DNA of 64,000 nt. Source: Cycas panzhihuaensis. Lineage: Eukaryota > Cycadophyta. The stretch lies in NCBI GenBank assembly GCA_023213395.1, contig CM041465.1, positions 72,113,741 to 72,177,740 on the forward strand, read 5' to 3'. The position numbers and the translations under genes are program-made. The notes beneath the pieces were generated by a model, which was not told where the DNA came from, did not search any database, and saw nothing but the letters and a program-made list of their open reading frames with translations. This document shows, in pieces, positions 11,315 to 23,070 of the stretch. Position 1 is the stretch's first letter. The number at the start of each line of letters is the position of its first letter.

Positions 11315-11529
11315 TGTAAGAAGAATTCAAGTCATCTCATTGATGAGGATTGTTCCTCTATAAGTATGTTACAATCTATACGTGACCTTGGCAACCGCTC
11401 AATGTGATTCTCCACTTGTCACTCTGAGATTAAAGAGGGAATAATACATGACCCTCACTATTATAATAAATAGAACAAGTATTATATGTCCTATAACATA
11501 AGGTCCTAGATAAAACATTACTTCTAACA
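11315..11529 (-). repeat. 3' LTR of E4
   Basis: On the plus strand it runs from TGTAAGAAGAATTC to CTTCTAACA. The element-strand start TGTTAGAAGTAATGTTTTATC resembles the LTR starts of E7 and E12, which share TAATGTTTTATC, so the three form one Copia group. Confidence 0.9.
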
Positions 11530-11538
11530 CCCTCTCTT
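11530..11538 (-). other. Polypurine tract of E4
   Basis: CCCTCTCTT, purine-rich on the minus strand (AAGAGAGGG), abuts the 3' LTR. Confidence 0.8.
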
Positions 11539-11559
11539 AATGTTTTATCTATTTTATTC

Positions 11560-13293
11560 CTAGTCTGTCTCTAAAAAACAAAACTTGTCTTTACTTAATG
11601 GTTTTGTAAAGACATCAGCAGTTTGATCTTCTGAAGAACAGTATAAAAGTTCAATCTCCTTATTTTGGACTTTTTCTCTAATAAAGTGATGATGAACCTT
11701 TATATGCTTTGTCCTTGCATGCAGTATTGGAATTTTAGTCATTTTGATTGTGCTTTGATTGTCACCGAACAACTGGATAGGTGACCTATATTTTTATCCT
11801 AAGTCCTTCAATAGTTGTCTCACCCAGACTGCTTCACAAACTACATTCACTTCTAACTTGTACTTTGCGTCTGCTGATGACAAGGCTACTGTGTGTTGCT
11901 TTTTACTACTCCAAAATATTAAGGTTGACCCCAAGTAGAAGCAATAGCTTGATGTGGACTTCTTGTCTACTCTGTTTCCTACCCAATCTAAGTTATTGAA
12001 TCTGATTAATTGCATGTCACTGGTTTTCGTATAATTTGGCCCTAGGTTTGTTGTTCCTTTTGGATACTAGAGAATTCTTTTTGCAGCATTCTAATGTGAC
12101 ACCTTTGGATCCTGCATAAACCTAGAAATTACTCCAACTGAATAGGAAATGTTTGGCCTAGTAGCAGTGAGGTAGATCAGACTTTTGACCAACTACCTGT
12201 ATATAGTGGCATCAACAGGTTGTACTTCTAGATCAAGATCTAATACACAGCCAGTTTCCATGTGTGTGGTAACACTATTGCAATTTTACATGTTGAACCT
12301 TTTCAGCATATTTTTGACATATTTTGATTGAGATAGAGCAACTGAATTGTTTCATTGTGTAACTTCAATTCCCAGATAGTAATGCAGCATTCCAACATCT
12401 ATCATTTTAAAAACATTTTCTAATTGCTTTTTGATGAAGGCAATTGCATCTGTGTTGCTTCTTGTTACCAGCATGTCATCTACATATACGACTATAATTG
12501 AGACTAGTCCTTTGTTAAATTTTACATATAGACTATGGTCAGACTCGCATCTATGAAAGTCATTTTGAACCAGATATTTATCCAATTTAACATACAAGGT
12601 TGGTGGTGCTTACTTGAGCCCATACAATGCTTTCTTTAGTTTGCAGACTAGTTTCTCTTGTCAAATTTGATATAGCCTTCTGGTTGATGCATGTAGACCT
12701 CCTCTTGTAGATCCCCATTTAGAAATGCCCTCAATACATCTAACTGATAAATTTTCCATACTTGTTAGGCAGCTATTGCAATCACTGTTCTCATAGTCTT
12801 TAACTTTGCCACTGGTGACAATGTTTCTTCGTAATCTATTCCAACTATTTATGTATATCCTTTTGCCATTAATCTTTGTACTTTTTAACTTCACCATTTG
12901 GCTTTTCTTTCACTTTATACACCCATTTGCAATTTACAATGGGTTTGTCTTCAAAAGGTTCAACCAATTCCCAACTGCCATTTCTGGAAATTGTTATCAT
13001 TTCAGCATGTTCTCCATACTTGAAGTTGACTAGCTTCTTCAAATGTGACTCAATGGAACAAATTAGCGTTTGTGGCCTATGAGACCTTGTTCTATATTTA
13101 AGTACTTCTCCTTTTTCTTCTTTAAGAGTTTTAAGATACCATTTTGGCACCTTCTTAGAACTTTGTTCTTGTACTAGCCTAGGTTCTTGTTCTTCTATTG
13201 TGGAGGAGCTATTTGTCTGATTATTGTCAAACAATTCTTCTTCGAGGATCTCATTTCTAGAATCTACACTTTCTGTTGTGATTTTTGATTCTT
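11560..13293 (-). pseudogene. Copia RT and RNase H (E4)
   Basis: Reading from high to low coordinates, there is an acidic linker and PKWYLKTLKEE, then the RT start with NGSWELVEPFEDKPIVNCKW (frame open 12869-13293). RT proper follows with the catalytic YVDD (codons at 12475-12486) and the MLHYYLGIEV block. RNase H comes next with STSSYCFYLGSTLIFWSSKK and the end motif HIKVHHHFIREKVQNKEIE (open 11560-11772). The order and length fit a complete Copia pol 3' half, and several stops and frameshifts inactivate it. E5 separates it from the integrase C-terminus at 17167. Confidence 0.9.
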
Positions 13294-13298
13294 CATCT

Positions 13299-13600
13299 TG
13301 TTGAGAAACACCTATATGCAAGCTGATCAATAGAATCTTTCACACAAAGTAGATCCAAGCGAAAACAAACACACAGGACACCAAAATTGTCGTGGGAAAC
13401 TCTCTCGGGTAAAAACCCACCAAAATAATATTATTTCACATTTTTGATAAAACTAGTGTACATAAGAGATGGACTTTGATCTATATTTATACATCTAAAG
13501 TGTCCTAAATAATAGGAATTACATCCGTTAGCTCATTAATATTGAGAATATTCCACATATCACACATTTACATTAGTCAGTATATTAACATATTCCAACA
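13299..13600 (-). repeat. 3' LTR of E5
   Basis: Plus-strand ends are TGTTGAGAAACACC and ATATTCCAACA. It contains the stretch AATTGTCGTGGGAAAC and a CTCGGGTAAAAACCC block shared with 16860-17161. Confidence 0.92.
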
Positions 13601-13612
13601 TCCCCTCTTAAT
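13601..13612 (-). other. Polypurine tract of E5
   Basis: TCCCCTCTTAAT reads ATTAAGAGGGGA on the element's strand, next to the 3' LTR. Confidence 0.8.
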
Positions 13613-13699
13613 GTAAATGTGGGATAACAAGGTTTATCATTGGCAATAGATCCCCTCTGAAGGATAACCTCACCCAATATGCATGAACATCGATGTCGT

Positions 13700-13850
13700 G
13701 ATTTTTAATTAGAGTTTGGTGAACACGTCCACAAGTTGATTTCCACTTGGACAAACTTCAACCCGTATCTTCCCTAATCTGATCTTCTCTCGGATGTAAT
13801 AGTGCTATGCCTCGTATGTGCATGATTTTTTGGAAATACTCCAACAATCC
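13700..13850 (-). pseudogene. RNase H C-terminal fragment (E5)
   Basis: The minus strand reads HYYIREKIRLGKIRVEV followed by QLVDVFTKL, the last conserved block of Copia RNase H. One stop precedes HYYIREK. It lies close to the PPT, where the 3' end of pol should be. Confidence 0.75.
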
Positions 13851-13917
13851 CTGCAACTATACAACTTCCTCTCTGCACTTGACACTTTGTCCATGAAACT
13901 CAGCCATATTCCTTTGA

Positions 13918-14266
13918 CTAAACCAAGAGGTTGAGTCGCTTAAGCCATGTGAATCTCCTCTTCAAGTCTCTATTAAGGAACGCTGATATAATGTGATGTA
14001 ACACCCAACAATCTACAGCTGCTAAAGTAAGGATCAAATGGACCATAAACATAAAGACAGGTGCATAATATCTCCTCATACCTGAATCCTTCTTTCCACA
14101 TGAAATCTCCTGCACAACAAGTTTTGCCAACTTGCAAATTGACTAGGTTTTTTCCTTGGAGATAAGGGACCCAAATCCCACATAACACTCCTCCATTAAT
14201 GCAACTCTCCATTGCGAATCTCCACTCACTAGAACATTGGTGTCTACCACGAGCTTTGATTGGCAT
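13918..14266 (-). pseudogene. Copia RT N-terminal fragment (E5)
   Basis: The fragment begins with SEWRFAMES and LQGKNLVN, which match the start of Copia RT. After a frameshift it continues with AKLV, then YAPV and LILTLAAVDCW, then SAFLNRDL, the AFLNGDL block before the first catalytic region. Two frames are needed. The YVDD block is absent because sequence passes almost directly to the RNase H end. This is the main evidence that E5 was once an ordinary Copia. Confidence 0.7.
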
Positions 14267-16847
14267 GTTGATCCTTGTTCTTCAATCATCTTACAAGTCT
14301 TCAACCATCAATGGAACATGGGTTTGCAATCCATGTCTCATCTTACAACGGCTCCTCATCATCAATCTTCCACTAGGTCCTACTTTCATCTCAAACACAA
14401 TGTTAGGTAAACAAACCTCCACACCTGCTCAATCACGGCTCAGAAAAGTGAAGAAATGAAAGATAAAACCTGTAATCAGATGACATTCAACATGATACGT
14501 CATAAACTCATCAACTGACATTTAGGCTAATCACAATGCACTTCCCCTTGCAGATCACACTATTTGTAAGCTAAACAACCCCATAGGCTTCAAACTCTTG
14601 CAATCCTATTGCTGCAATCTTCGACTAAGATACGTGCACTCCAATGCACCTCAAATCAAATGGAAGGCATCTGATTGGTCCAAACACAACACAGGGGAAT
14701 ATATGCCACAAACAACTTTAACAAGGGTACCCAATACCTGTTCGCTACAACTTCTGCCAACAAGAAACATGGGAGGCCAATTCATACAATGCACCGAACC
14801 TCCTCATCTACATCATGATACTCACCTGCAATGCAATCTTATAGGACAACCGTACTATACCATGACAAAGACATAACAGATTGCATCTCGTCATAGACCT
14901 TTCCATTCAAACTTCAAATTTTTATCACACTCTCTATCTCAGTTCCACATCAGACTTGTTAAGATATGCACACATGTTGAACCAGCATCAAATAGGCCAC
15001 AAAACCTCATGCTATCATCAGTCTAACTAGCAAAGTATAATGGTCCACCATCACTGATAACCACTTATACAAACAGTAAATTCTAAACTTCATCGCCTCG
15101 TACACATTTGATGCAATAGAACTCGAATATATACCAATAAAACATACCATTTCACTTGATAAATAACATATATATGAACTTTGTACAACAATCTATGCCA
15201 CACTAACCAATAGTAACAAAGTTTGCAATGCTTTTCAGCTAAGGTATCTCAAACAAACTTGCCCTCCTTTGCTCTTTCTTGGCCTACCTATCAATTAGTC
15301 TACTTCACTGCCTTGACACATGCCTATCTATCGCCCTCTTCTTCGCCCAACTCTCGCCCTCAAATTCGCCCATCTTCGCCCACAACAAAGCATGCATAAT
15401 GCACTCTCTTTATCTCAAATTACCATCATCACCCAACTCACTCTCCCATGTACACGCAAGAGAGCCTCAAACATCACCTCATCTCGCCCATAAACTCTTT
15501 TATAAAACACATGCAAAGAACATCGCATCGCCTTATATCACCATCAAAAGGCAAAGAATCCCCAAAATCACACAATATAGTGCGCCCACTTGAACCAAGC
15601 ACCATATCCACTAAGCTTAAAAAGATAACTTAAAATAGCTTGTGATACAACTTCCAAATAAAGGGCAAATATTATGCAACACTAAGGGCGATTCAACCTT
15701 TTAATCAAAGTGACTTGAAAAATATATCAGCACCAAGTTATATAACCACATAATATAAATCAAAGTCACTTAAGAAATATATCAAAAAGGCAACATTGGT
15801 AACTTTATAAAATCAAACATCATATGATATAATGTGTACAACTGCCAAAATATATCATATTATATCATAAAACATGGGCGACCTTTATCAAAATGCCATA
15901 TATCAAAAACGTGATTTAAAATATATGGCCACAATATATATCACGACTGCGGTGAATATCAAACGAACTGCAACAAAATTTCATCGCGCAAATGGGCGAT
16001 ACAAGATATATGGGCAATGCAATCAATTTGGGTGACAAAATGATATCAACAGGGGAACTTAAAATAACACAGGGCGATGCAAATAAATACACAGGCGACT
16101 GAAATATATCAAAATGGGCAATGCCTGCAAATAATAAACAACGACAGGTAAATATAATCAACGCAACTGCGAAGATTCAAAACGCAGGCTACGCAGTCAT
16201 CACGCCACGCAGGCTAATGATGCATCGCACAGCTTGGGCGACCACATAATATAGTGATATTATCACGCAGGCTATATTCATTTCAACAGCTGAAATATAT
16301 ATCAATGTAGCTAAGAAATATAATTGGGTGGCTAAATATATTATTCAAACCCTAAAATTTATCAATTGGGTGTTCAATATAAGGAGCATACCTTTGATAT
16401 AATGTCGTATTATTCATTTCACGGCTTTGCAATTGCCTCACGGGGGTTCTGCACTCTCCCACTAGTCTTCGACATCAGCAGGGGGTTGGCAACTCGGTGC
16501 ACGGCTTCTCTCTATACACGGGCAGCCTCAAACACCTCCAAAACACCTCTAGGGCTTTGCAAACTCAGTGACATCGCAAATAAGTAGCTCTAGCACCTTT
16601 AGCAAGCTCAAACAAGGCTCAAATGGCTGGCAACAGAGTAACCACTCATCCATACACCTCCATAGAGTTTACAATACTTGCAAACACAAATCAATGGACA
16701 CCAGGATCCACCAGCGACTATCTACACCTTCGTGACAGTTCTGCAGGGTTGTTGAACAAGCCAATCCACAAAGGGCAAGCCAGCATTACCTATCACCAAT
16801 GATTAGACACTCCAGACAACAATCCTCTGTCTGTGCACGACCTACAA
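14267..16847 (-). other. Leader or filler of E5, with degenerate GGCGA/ATATATCA repeats
   Basis: There is no recognisable gene in 2.6 kb. The part from about 15840 to 16370 (plus strand) is a low-order patchwork of GGGCGA(T/C), GCAAT and ATATATCA words repeated at irregular spacing. The neighbouring 15310-15500 part is rich in CGCCC and CATC on the same strand. This could be decayed tandem sequence. Confidence 0.5.
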
Positions 16848-16859
16848 GCTCTGATACCA
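16848..16859 (-). other. Primer-binding site of E5
   Basis: GCTCTGATACCA, the exact complement of the initiator tRNA-Met type site, abuts the right LTR. Confidence 0.9.
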
Positions 16860-17161
16860 TGTTAGGAAACACCTATATGCAAGCAGGTCGACAAAATCTT
16901 TCACACAAAACATATCTGAGCAGAATCAAGCACACAAGATATCAGAATTGTCGTGGGAAACCCTCTCGGGTAAAAACCCACCAAAATAATATTATTTCAC
17001 ATTTTTGACAAAACTAGTGTATATAAGATATGGGCTTTGATCAATATTTATAGATTTAAAGTGTCCTAAATAATAGGAATTACATCCGTCGACTCACCAA
17101 TATCAAGAATATTCCACATATCACACATTTACATTAGTTGGTATATTAACATATTCCAACA
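16860..17161 (-). repeat. 5' LTR of E5
   Basis: This 302-base partner of 13299-13600 has the same ends with scattered substitutions and no large indel. Confidence 0.92.
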
Positions 17162-17166
17162 CATCT

Positions 17167-17282
17167 AACTGAATTCTATTCAATTTTCCTTCATTATCAA
17201 TTGTTGCATCTATCTCCTGACATGTTGTCTTGATACAATCTATGCCTTCATCGAATACCACATCTTGACTTACATATAGCTT
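17167..17282 (-). pseudogene. Integrase C-terminal segment of E4
   Basis: The minus strand reads TNKLYVSQDVVFDE, the conserved block just after the Copia integrase core, then a poorly conserved linker toward RT. It is the stretch of E4 between the E5 and E6 insertions. Confidence 0.85.
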
Positions 17283-17287
17283 GTTAG

Positions 17288-18089
17288 TGTTGGAGTCAAA
17301 AGTGATCCAATGGCTGTGTGAGGACCAGAGGTAGGTCAGATAACCCGAGTTGTGCAGGTACGGACCGTGCAGTGCGCACGAGGCAAAACGGCGGAAAAAC
17401 TAGCATGCAGGTGCATTATGGCAAGGTGCGTGCTTGGAGCAGTGCGTATGATAGATACGCACCAGCGGCGGAACAGGCAAGCGAGCATGCGGCTCGACTC
17501 AAGGGGACCGGTGAAGACCAGGTCGAGCGTACGTACGGACGTACGGACTCAAAGGACGGATTAATTAAGGCTAAACAAGTGTTTAAGTGAAAGGGTACGC
17601 ATGACTAAAGGGGTACGGTTATGACAGGCAGTCATAACCCTTCAGCCAAAAGGTACCAGCATGAGTACTTAAGGAGGTATGCATGATTCACCTGGTTAGG
17701 GTGAGAGCCGGATATCACGAGTACGCAAAGGTGCGAGTCGATGCGCATGACCATTTGGAGCATCATTGCATGATAAGTACCATCTAGGTACGCACCGTAA
17801 TGAAAAGGCGTATCTTCTTTGGAATGCTCACGAATGCATTCCAGCCTCTGTGTAAATGAACTGTTGACTTAATAAAAGGAAGAGTTACGTGGAAATTGGT
17901 GTATTCTTGGTGTTGCAATGATGATGTATTGATTTACATCGCGTGTACCATTCTGTGAATTATATATGGAATGTATGTGAATGACCATGTTGACAGTATC
18001 TTGAACTAGACTATAGCACCGTGTAACCTTGACAAGTGTAGCAAGGGGTGTCTTGTAAGTGTAATAAGATACCCTAGCAGAAGTCAACA
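17288..18089 (+). repeat. 5' LTR of E6
   Basis: Ends are TGTTGGAGTC and AAGTCAACA. It is rich in GTACG words, for example around 17529-17552, and has an AATAAA polyadenylation signal near 17869. The last 350 bases are well conserved with E8, including GACTATAGC and CAAGTGTA. Confidence 0.92.
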
Positions 18090-18090
18090 T

Positions 18091-18102
18091 TGGTTCCATT
18101 GC
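18091..18102 (+). other. Primer-binding site of E6
   Basis: TGGTTCCATTGC follows the LTR by one base. E8 has TGGTTCTGTTGC in the same place. The pattern is closest to the tRNA-Glu/Asp 3' end as I remember it (TGGCTCCGTTGCC type). The tRNA identity is an inference. Confidence 0.6.
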
Positions 18103-18133
18103 CTACGTCCGTTGAGGAGGGACAGGGCCTAGG

Positions 18134-19247
18134 GGCCCAAGTGACCACAAAACAGAGGATTACAAAGGCAAAGCCAAAGCAACTAACTTGATGACAATCG
18201 TACTAGAAGCCAAAAATGTGAAATTACAAAATAAACAGAAAGAGAAATTAGATGAAGGATATCCAAATCCACCAACAGAAATAGATCAGTATAGACGAGC
18301 AAAACAAGTGTTAGACGGCCTAGTCCGGGAGGAGAATACACTACCAATGGGTAAACCAGAAACGAAATACGTCTATGTTCGGAAAAATAAACAAAAGAAG
18401 CAAGAAAGACTACCGGAAGAACTTACGACAAAACCCCAAATGGTGCCAGATGGAAGAACTTTTCAAAGGATTACCAGCTGAGGATATCCCCAGAATGTTA
18501 CTCTTAATGGAGAATTTGGTGAAACAATTACAATTGACTATTCCTCTGTCTCAAGTTATTGATTGGATTAAAGGAGGAGTGCTACAGAAAGGAATTACCA
18601 AAAGTTTGAAGCAAATTATACCATCATTCGACATGGATCCGATGGTAACCATGTTAGTCTTGGGAGAAACATTCCCACGAGTAATTGTGGATGGAGGCGC
18701 AGCAGTAAACGTGTTACCAGCTGCAACATGGCGTAGATTGGGAAGCCCGAAGTTGGAAGCAGCGACTTATTCGCTGAAATTGGCTAATGAACTATTGGTA
18801 CGACCTATGGGCAGACTAGCCAATATCAAAGTAGACGTAGCAAGGATAGTGGTAAGGATTGACTTCACAATTGTGGAGACGGAGAAATGAGCAACACCCT
18901 ATCCAGCACTATTGGGAAGGCCATGGTTATATAAGACACAATGCCTTCAGAATTGGGGAAAAGTAACCTTCACTCTATCGGATAGCAACAACAAAGTAGT
19001 ACTGCCAATGCTGGGAAGAAGTTCGATTGAAGTAATCCGGATGAAGGATCCAAAGACCACGGTAACAAGCGACACGACATTTTCTTCCATTGGGAAGAAG
19101 AACATATCTTCCACATGGCGTAAGAACCCACCACATCGAATAACCACCGGTGAAGAACCAGCGGATCTCGAAGAAATATACAACTCTTGGGATGACGAAC
19201 ACGGTATGAGGTTCGTGGATTACCGGCCGTGGATGCATATGAAGTAA
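18134..19247 (+). pseudogene. Protease region of E6 polyprotein
   Basis: After a short Lys-rich linker (LQNKQKEK, RAKQVLDGL) the retropepsin domain shows VDGGAAVNVLP (codons about 18688-18720), where the catalytic Asp is followed by Gly-Gly-Ala. The second half has LLGRPWLYKTQCLQNW. One TGA at 18888 and a frame change near 18375-18481 break it. The homologous E8 region has VDAGAAVNVLP. The polyprotein would be cut by this enzyme in the particle. Confidence 0.85.
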
Positions 19248-19547
19248 ACTCTTCTTCTGAGATGTAATTTGTTATCTAAATGTGTATCTGCAAACATTGA
19301 TAATAATTCAAATTCTTTTGAATATATGCTGACTAACGATAATTTGAAAAATGATAACAAGCTAGACCAACCAACCTTTAGCTTACCTAGTAATTTTCGT
19401 AGTTTTTTTGTAGTTAATAGTAATCTCGACATCCCATCTACTTCAGGCGTGGGTCCTGAGGTAAATTCCCTACCCCCCCCCCCTTATTACAACCCGAGGA
19501 AGGAAGTGATATCCCTTCCTCTTCTTCCTTAGAGGTACACCCACCCA

Positions 19548-20299
19548 GCCATAAATCTCTTCCAACCATTGGCGCGCGCGGGAAATGGAAGGAGGATTCT
19601 TGGTAGGTACTTCTAGTCACAGTCTAGGAGTAAAATCATTATCCCAGAAGAAACAAACTATCAAATCTATATTGGGAACTACATTAAACCATTCTATGGG
19701 GAACAGTTATATGGGACTACCCATTTAACGCACTGTGTTGAGTATTGGATAGATCAGGGAAATTGGGATAAAACCCAATGGCAGCAAGACCTAATCCTAA
19801 CCCTACGAGGGAGAGCTTGGTACTGGTACTTAGCTCACCAAGATACTCTTCAGAGTTAGCAAGAATTACAGACGATGTTTCGAATACGATTCGATCATCC
19901 AACCCAACCAACTATTCCAATATTCTACGTAGGTCATAACCTTAGAAAACATATACAGGTGTGTAAACAAAAATGGAGATCCTTGAGTATACCTAAACAG
20001 AATTGGCCTAACTATTTCTACCACACCTTGGGGAGAGTAGCAAAGGACTGGTTCCTGGGGAAGGAGCAAAATCTAGATATGACTCGGGGAAACCTAAAGA
20101 AATCTTTTATAAAAACCTTTAGGCATACTTCGGATAACCAAGAAATAAACAAAATCTTGAAACATATTAGAATAATGAGCATAAAATTAGAACAGCATTT
20201 AACAGATCGGGAAACAATAGAATCTATACATAGTGAAGAAGAAGATTATGAATTATCCTGTAGAATTCTGAGAATTCCTTTGTTGGAGAAAGGAAAATA
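19548..20299 (+). pseudogene. Tandem Gag-core-like modules, E6
   Basis: Two similar modules lie between protease and RT. The first carries DLILTLRGRAWYWYLAH followed by TMFRIRF (about 19790-19895). The second carries FYHTLGRVAKDWF and LKKSFIKTF (about 20010-20125). Each repeats the layout seen in the real Gag of E8: TLxGxAxxWY or TLxGxxxxWF, a short spacer, then LK..F...F. Each is preceded by a His-x-x-Cys-x-x-x-Trp stretch (HCVEYWI-like, VCKQKW). The second module is open from 19875 to 20299. I know of no standard Gypsy element with Gag-like cores at this place. Confidence 0.6.
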
Positions 20300-20353
20300 G
20301 AAGATGCCCCGGGACACAAAACTGGAAATGTAGAAGATGTCGGTATAACAAAG

Positions 20354-21820
20354 TTGAAAACTACAGAAATTAATGTTGGTAGTTCAGAAAATCCTAAGCT
20401 TATTCGAATTGGAAACTATTGGGATCCCCAAACGGTAGCAGAAGCTCAACAGTTATTCGAGGAATTCCGTGATGTGTTCGCATGGTCGTATAAAGACTTG
20501 AAAGGTATTCCTTCGGAGATAGGAATGCATCATATTGATCTAGTGGAAAACGCCAAACCGGTAAAACAAAGACCATACCGGATGAATCCAAAATACAAAG
20601 AGAAAGTAAAAGCAGAACTTGATAAAATGTTTGGGCGGGTTATATATCTGAAATCGACTACAGTTGGGTGAGCCACAGTAGTGGTTCCCAAGAAAATGGG
20701 AAAATTAGGTATGCGTGTGGATTACAGACAGTTGAATAAGGTGACGAAAAAAGATCCATTTCCGTTACCTTTTACGGAGGATATTTTGGAAACAGTTGGG
20801 GGAAATGAGATCTATTCCTTCACAGACGGATTTAGTGGGTACAATCAAGTGCAGATTGCCCCGGAAGATCAGGCAAAGACAACATTCGTAACAGAATGGG
20901 GTACGTATGCCTATAAGGTAATGCCATTCGGTCTTACGAATGCACCAATGACATTCCAGCGAATTGTGATTAATATTTTTCGAAAATTTATTGGAGAAAA
21001 AGTTGCTGTATTCCTAGACGATTGGACGTTGTATGGGTTAATGAAAAATCATATGGAAAACTTGAGAGAAATGTTGCAAACCTGTTGAGAAAGTAAACTG
21101 TGTCTCAATCCAGAAAAGTGTACATTTCTGGTACCCTTTGGAAACCTCTTAGGGCATATAGTCAGCAAAGAAGGATTGCTGACGGATCCAGCAAAAGTGT
21201 CTGCCATTCTGCGCTTTCCGATACCAAGTACGAGAAAACAGCTGAAAGGTTTTCTGGGTTTGACGGGATATTATAGAAAATTCATCAGAGGATATGCATA
21301 TATATCTGGATCTCTGGAAGAATTGCTAAAAAAGAATATTGAATGGATATGGACAGAAGATCAGCAACGAGCATTTGAAACATTGAAACAGGCCATTGTA
21401 GCGCCGCCTATCTGCGATTTCAGTTGGAAGAAAACTTTTCACGTACATGTGGATGCGTCTGTCACGCTATTGGATGCGTATTAGCACAACCCAAGAATGA
21501 TAAAGCAGATCATCCAATCTATTTTGCCATCGGAAACTTATGAGAGTGGCGAAATTATCTGACGGAAAGGAAGCACTCGGCATGGTTTATGCATTACAAA
21601 CGCTTCGACATTATTTGTTATCCAATCCATTCCTGTTTTTCGTCGACCACCAAGCCCTGATGTATCTAATAAATAAACCCATTATGCGGGGAAGAATCGT
21701 GAGATGGTTAATGTTGTTTCAAGAATTCTCATTTAAAATCATTGTGAAACACAGCAAAGCCCACATCATTCCGATCGGTATCGAGAATAAAAAATGGAGA
21801 AAGCCACGGGGATACGGATG
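20354..21820 (+). pseudogene. Gypsy RT and RNase H (E6)
   Basis: RT begins around RIGNYWDPQTVAEAQQLFEEF and VFAWSYKDLKGIP, then MVPKKMGKLGMRVDYRQLN. The catalytic FLDD is at 21011-21022 and the VMPFGLTNAP block is present. Stops occur near 20669 and 21086 and frames change near 21480. RNase H starts at HVHVDAS (first catalytic Asp) and ends with the QEFSFKIIVKHSKAH segment. The homologous E8 RT is the better copy over most of this region. The lineage looks like Tat-type Gypsy, given the VPKK and DYRQLNKVTKKD motifs, and there is no chromodomain. Confidence 0.88.
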
Positions 21821-23070
21821 ATTTTCCAGACTCTATGCGGAGAAGCAATTCCAACAGACTGGTATGAGGGAATACCAGAGTATCTAGCGACCGGAGAAGT
21901 GCCAGCAAAGTTAGATCGTACGGGGAAAAGAAATTTTATCAAAAAAGCGGAGCCGTATCAGCTTATCAGCGGCGAGTTATACAAATTGGGGCCAGATGAC
22001 GTATTGCGACGTGTTCGACAGCATGAGACAAACCGGATCATGTCCTAGGCACATGAAGGAGTAGCGGGTGGCCACATGGGAAAATTGGCCACATGGCGGA
22101 AGATCTTGACGTCGGGATTCTGGTGGCCATCAATGTTCAAAGATGTCAAAAAATGGATTCAAGCATGTGATTATTGCCAACGCGTGGGGAAACCTAATCG
22201 ATAGGATTTCCAACCATTGCATCCTATATTACCGTTGGCACCGTTCGAAAAATGGGGGCTTGATTTTGTAGGGCCAATCAAACCAGTAGCGCAGAGATCG
22301 AAAGATCGATACATTCTGGTGGCAACTGATTATACGACAAAATGGGTGGAAGCACACACATTGAGAAAAGCCGATGCAGAAAGCACAGCAAGATTTCTGT
22401 ATGAGGTAATAATTACGCAATTTGGATGCCCCTTGGAGATCGTCAGTGACCAAGGTGCCCACTTCCTCAACCAAACTATTGAAACATTGACAACTGCCTT
22501 CATGATTAGCCATCAGAAATCAACTCCCTACTATCCGAGAGCCAATGGTCAAGTAGAGCTCAAACAAGATAATCGAAAGCGCTATGCGAAGATATGCGAC
22601 ATCGGCGGTCAGTTGGTAGAAGTTACCCTCCGTACTATGGGCCTTTAAATGCGACATACAAAAGGTCAATTGGAGCACCCATTCCAGCTTGTATATGGCA
22701 CGGAAGCCATTCTTCCGACAGAGTTTGAGATACCCAGCTTACGAGTGGCAATACAATGTCGACAGACGGCCTCCGATCTTTGGAACGACGATCGGAAGAC
22801 TTAATACGATTGGAAAAGAAACGACACCTAGCAAACTGGTTGCAACATATCGAAAAGCGGCGACAAAAAGCATGGCACGACCGCCATCTACAGAAACCCC
22901 AATTCGACGAAGGTGATCAAGTATTGCTGTATGACAAAAATTCAAAACGCACCGGGAAACTCAAGATGCGTGGTTGGGACCGTACATCGCAGAAAGTATT
23001 TTTGAGAATGGTTCGGTGCGACGAGAGATCGACGGACCTCTGCTACCAACTCGGGTAAATGGTAGCAGGC
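21794..23070 (+). pseudogene. Integrase (E6)
   Basis: The zinc domain has AHEGVAGGHMG and CDYCQR (about 22050-22190). The core retains the catalytic triad: Asp in GLDFVGPI, Asp in IVSDQGAHF and Glu in ANGQVE. The region 22217-22648 is open from the zinc domain to the end of the core. The C-terminal GPY/F-type region after 22756 is frameshifted (TYIAESIFENG is readable in another frame). Apart from these breaks this is the best-preserved integrase of the two family members. Confidence 0.88.

Larger units (their letters stand above)
13299..17161 (-). mobile_element. E5: internally deleted Copia element
   Basis: The duplication catct (13294-13298, 17162-17166) and two 302-base LTRs bound a 3.26-kb body with a PPT at 13601 and a PBS at 16848. 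The body keeps a reverse transcriptase N-terminal part (13918-14266) placed about 100 bases from the RNase H end (13700-13850). The RT catalytic block and most of RNase H are deleted, and no gag is recognised. A 2.6-kb leader-like stretch fills the rest. It is non-autonomous. Confidence 0.9.

Noticed and set aside
15279-15633. Overlapping 104- and 61-codon frames in the E5 leader
   Set aside because: Composition follows the local CGCCC/CATC word repeats. No motif was found.
17318-17590. 90-codon frame in the E6 5' LTR
   Set aside because: It lies in GTACG-rich LTR sequence, is absent from the partner LTR in the same form and has no motif.
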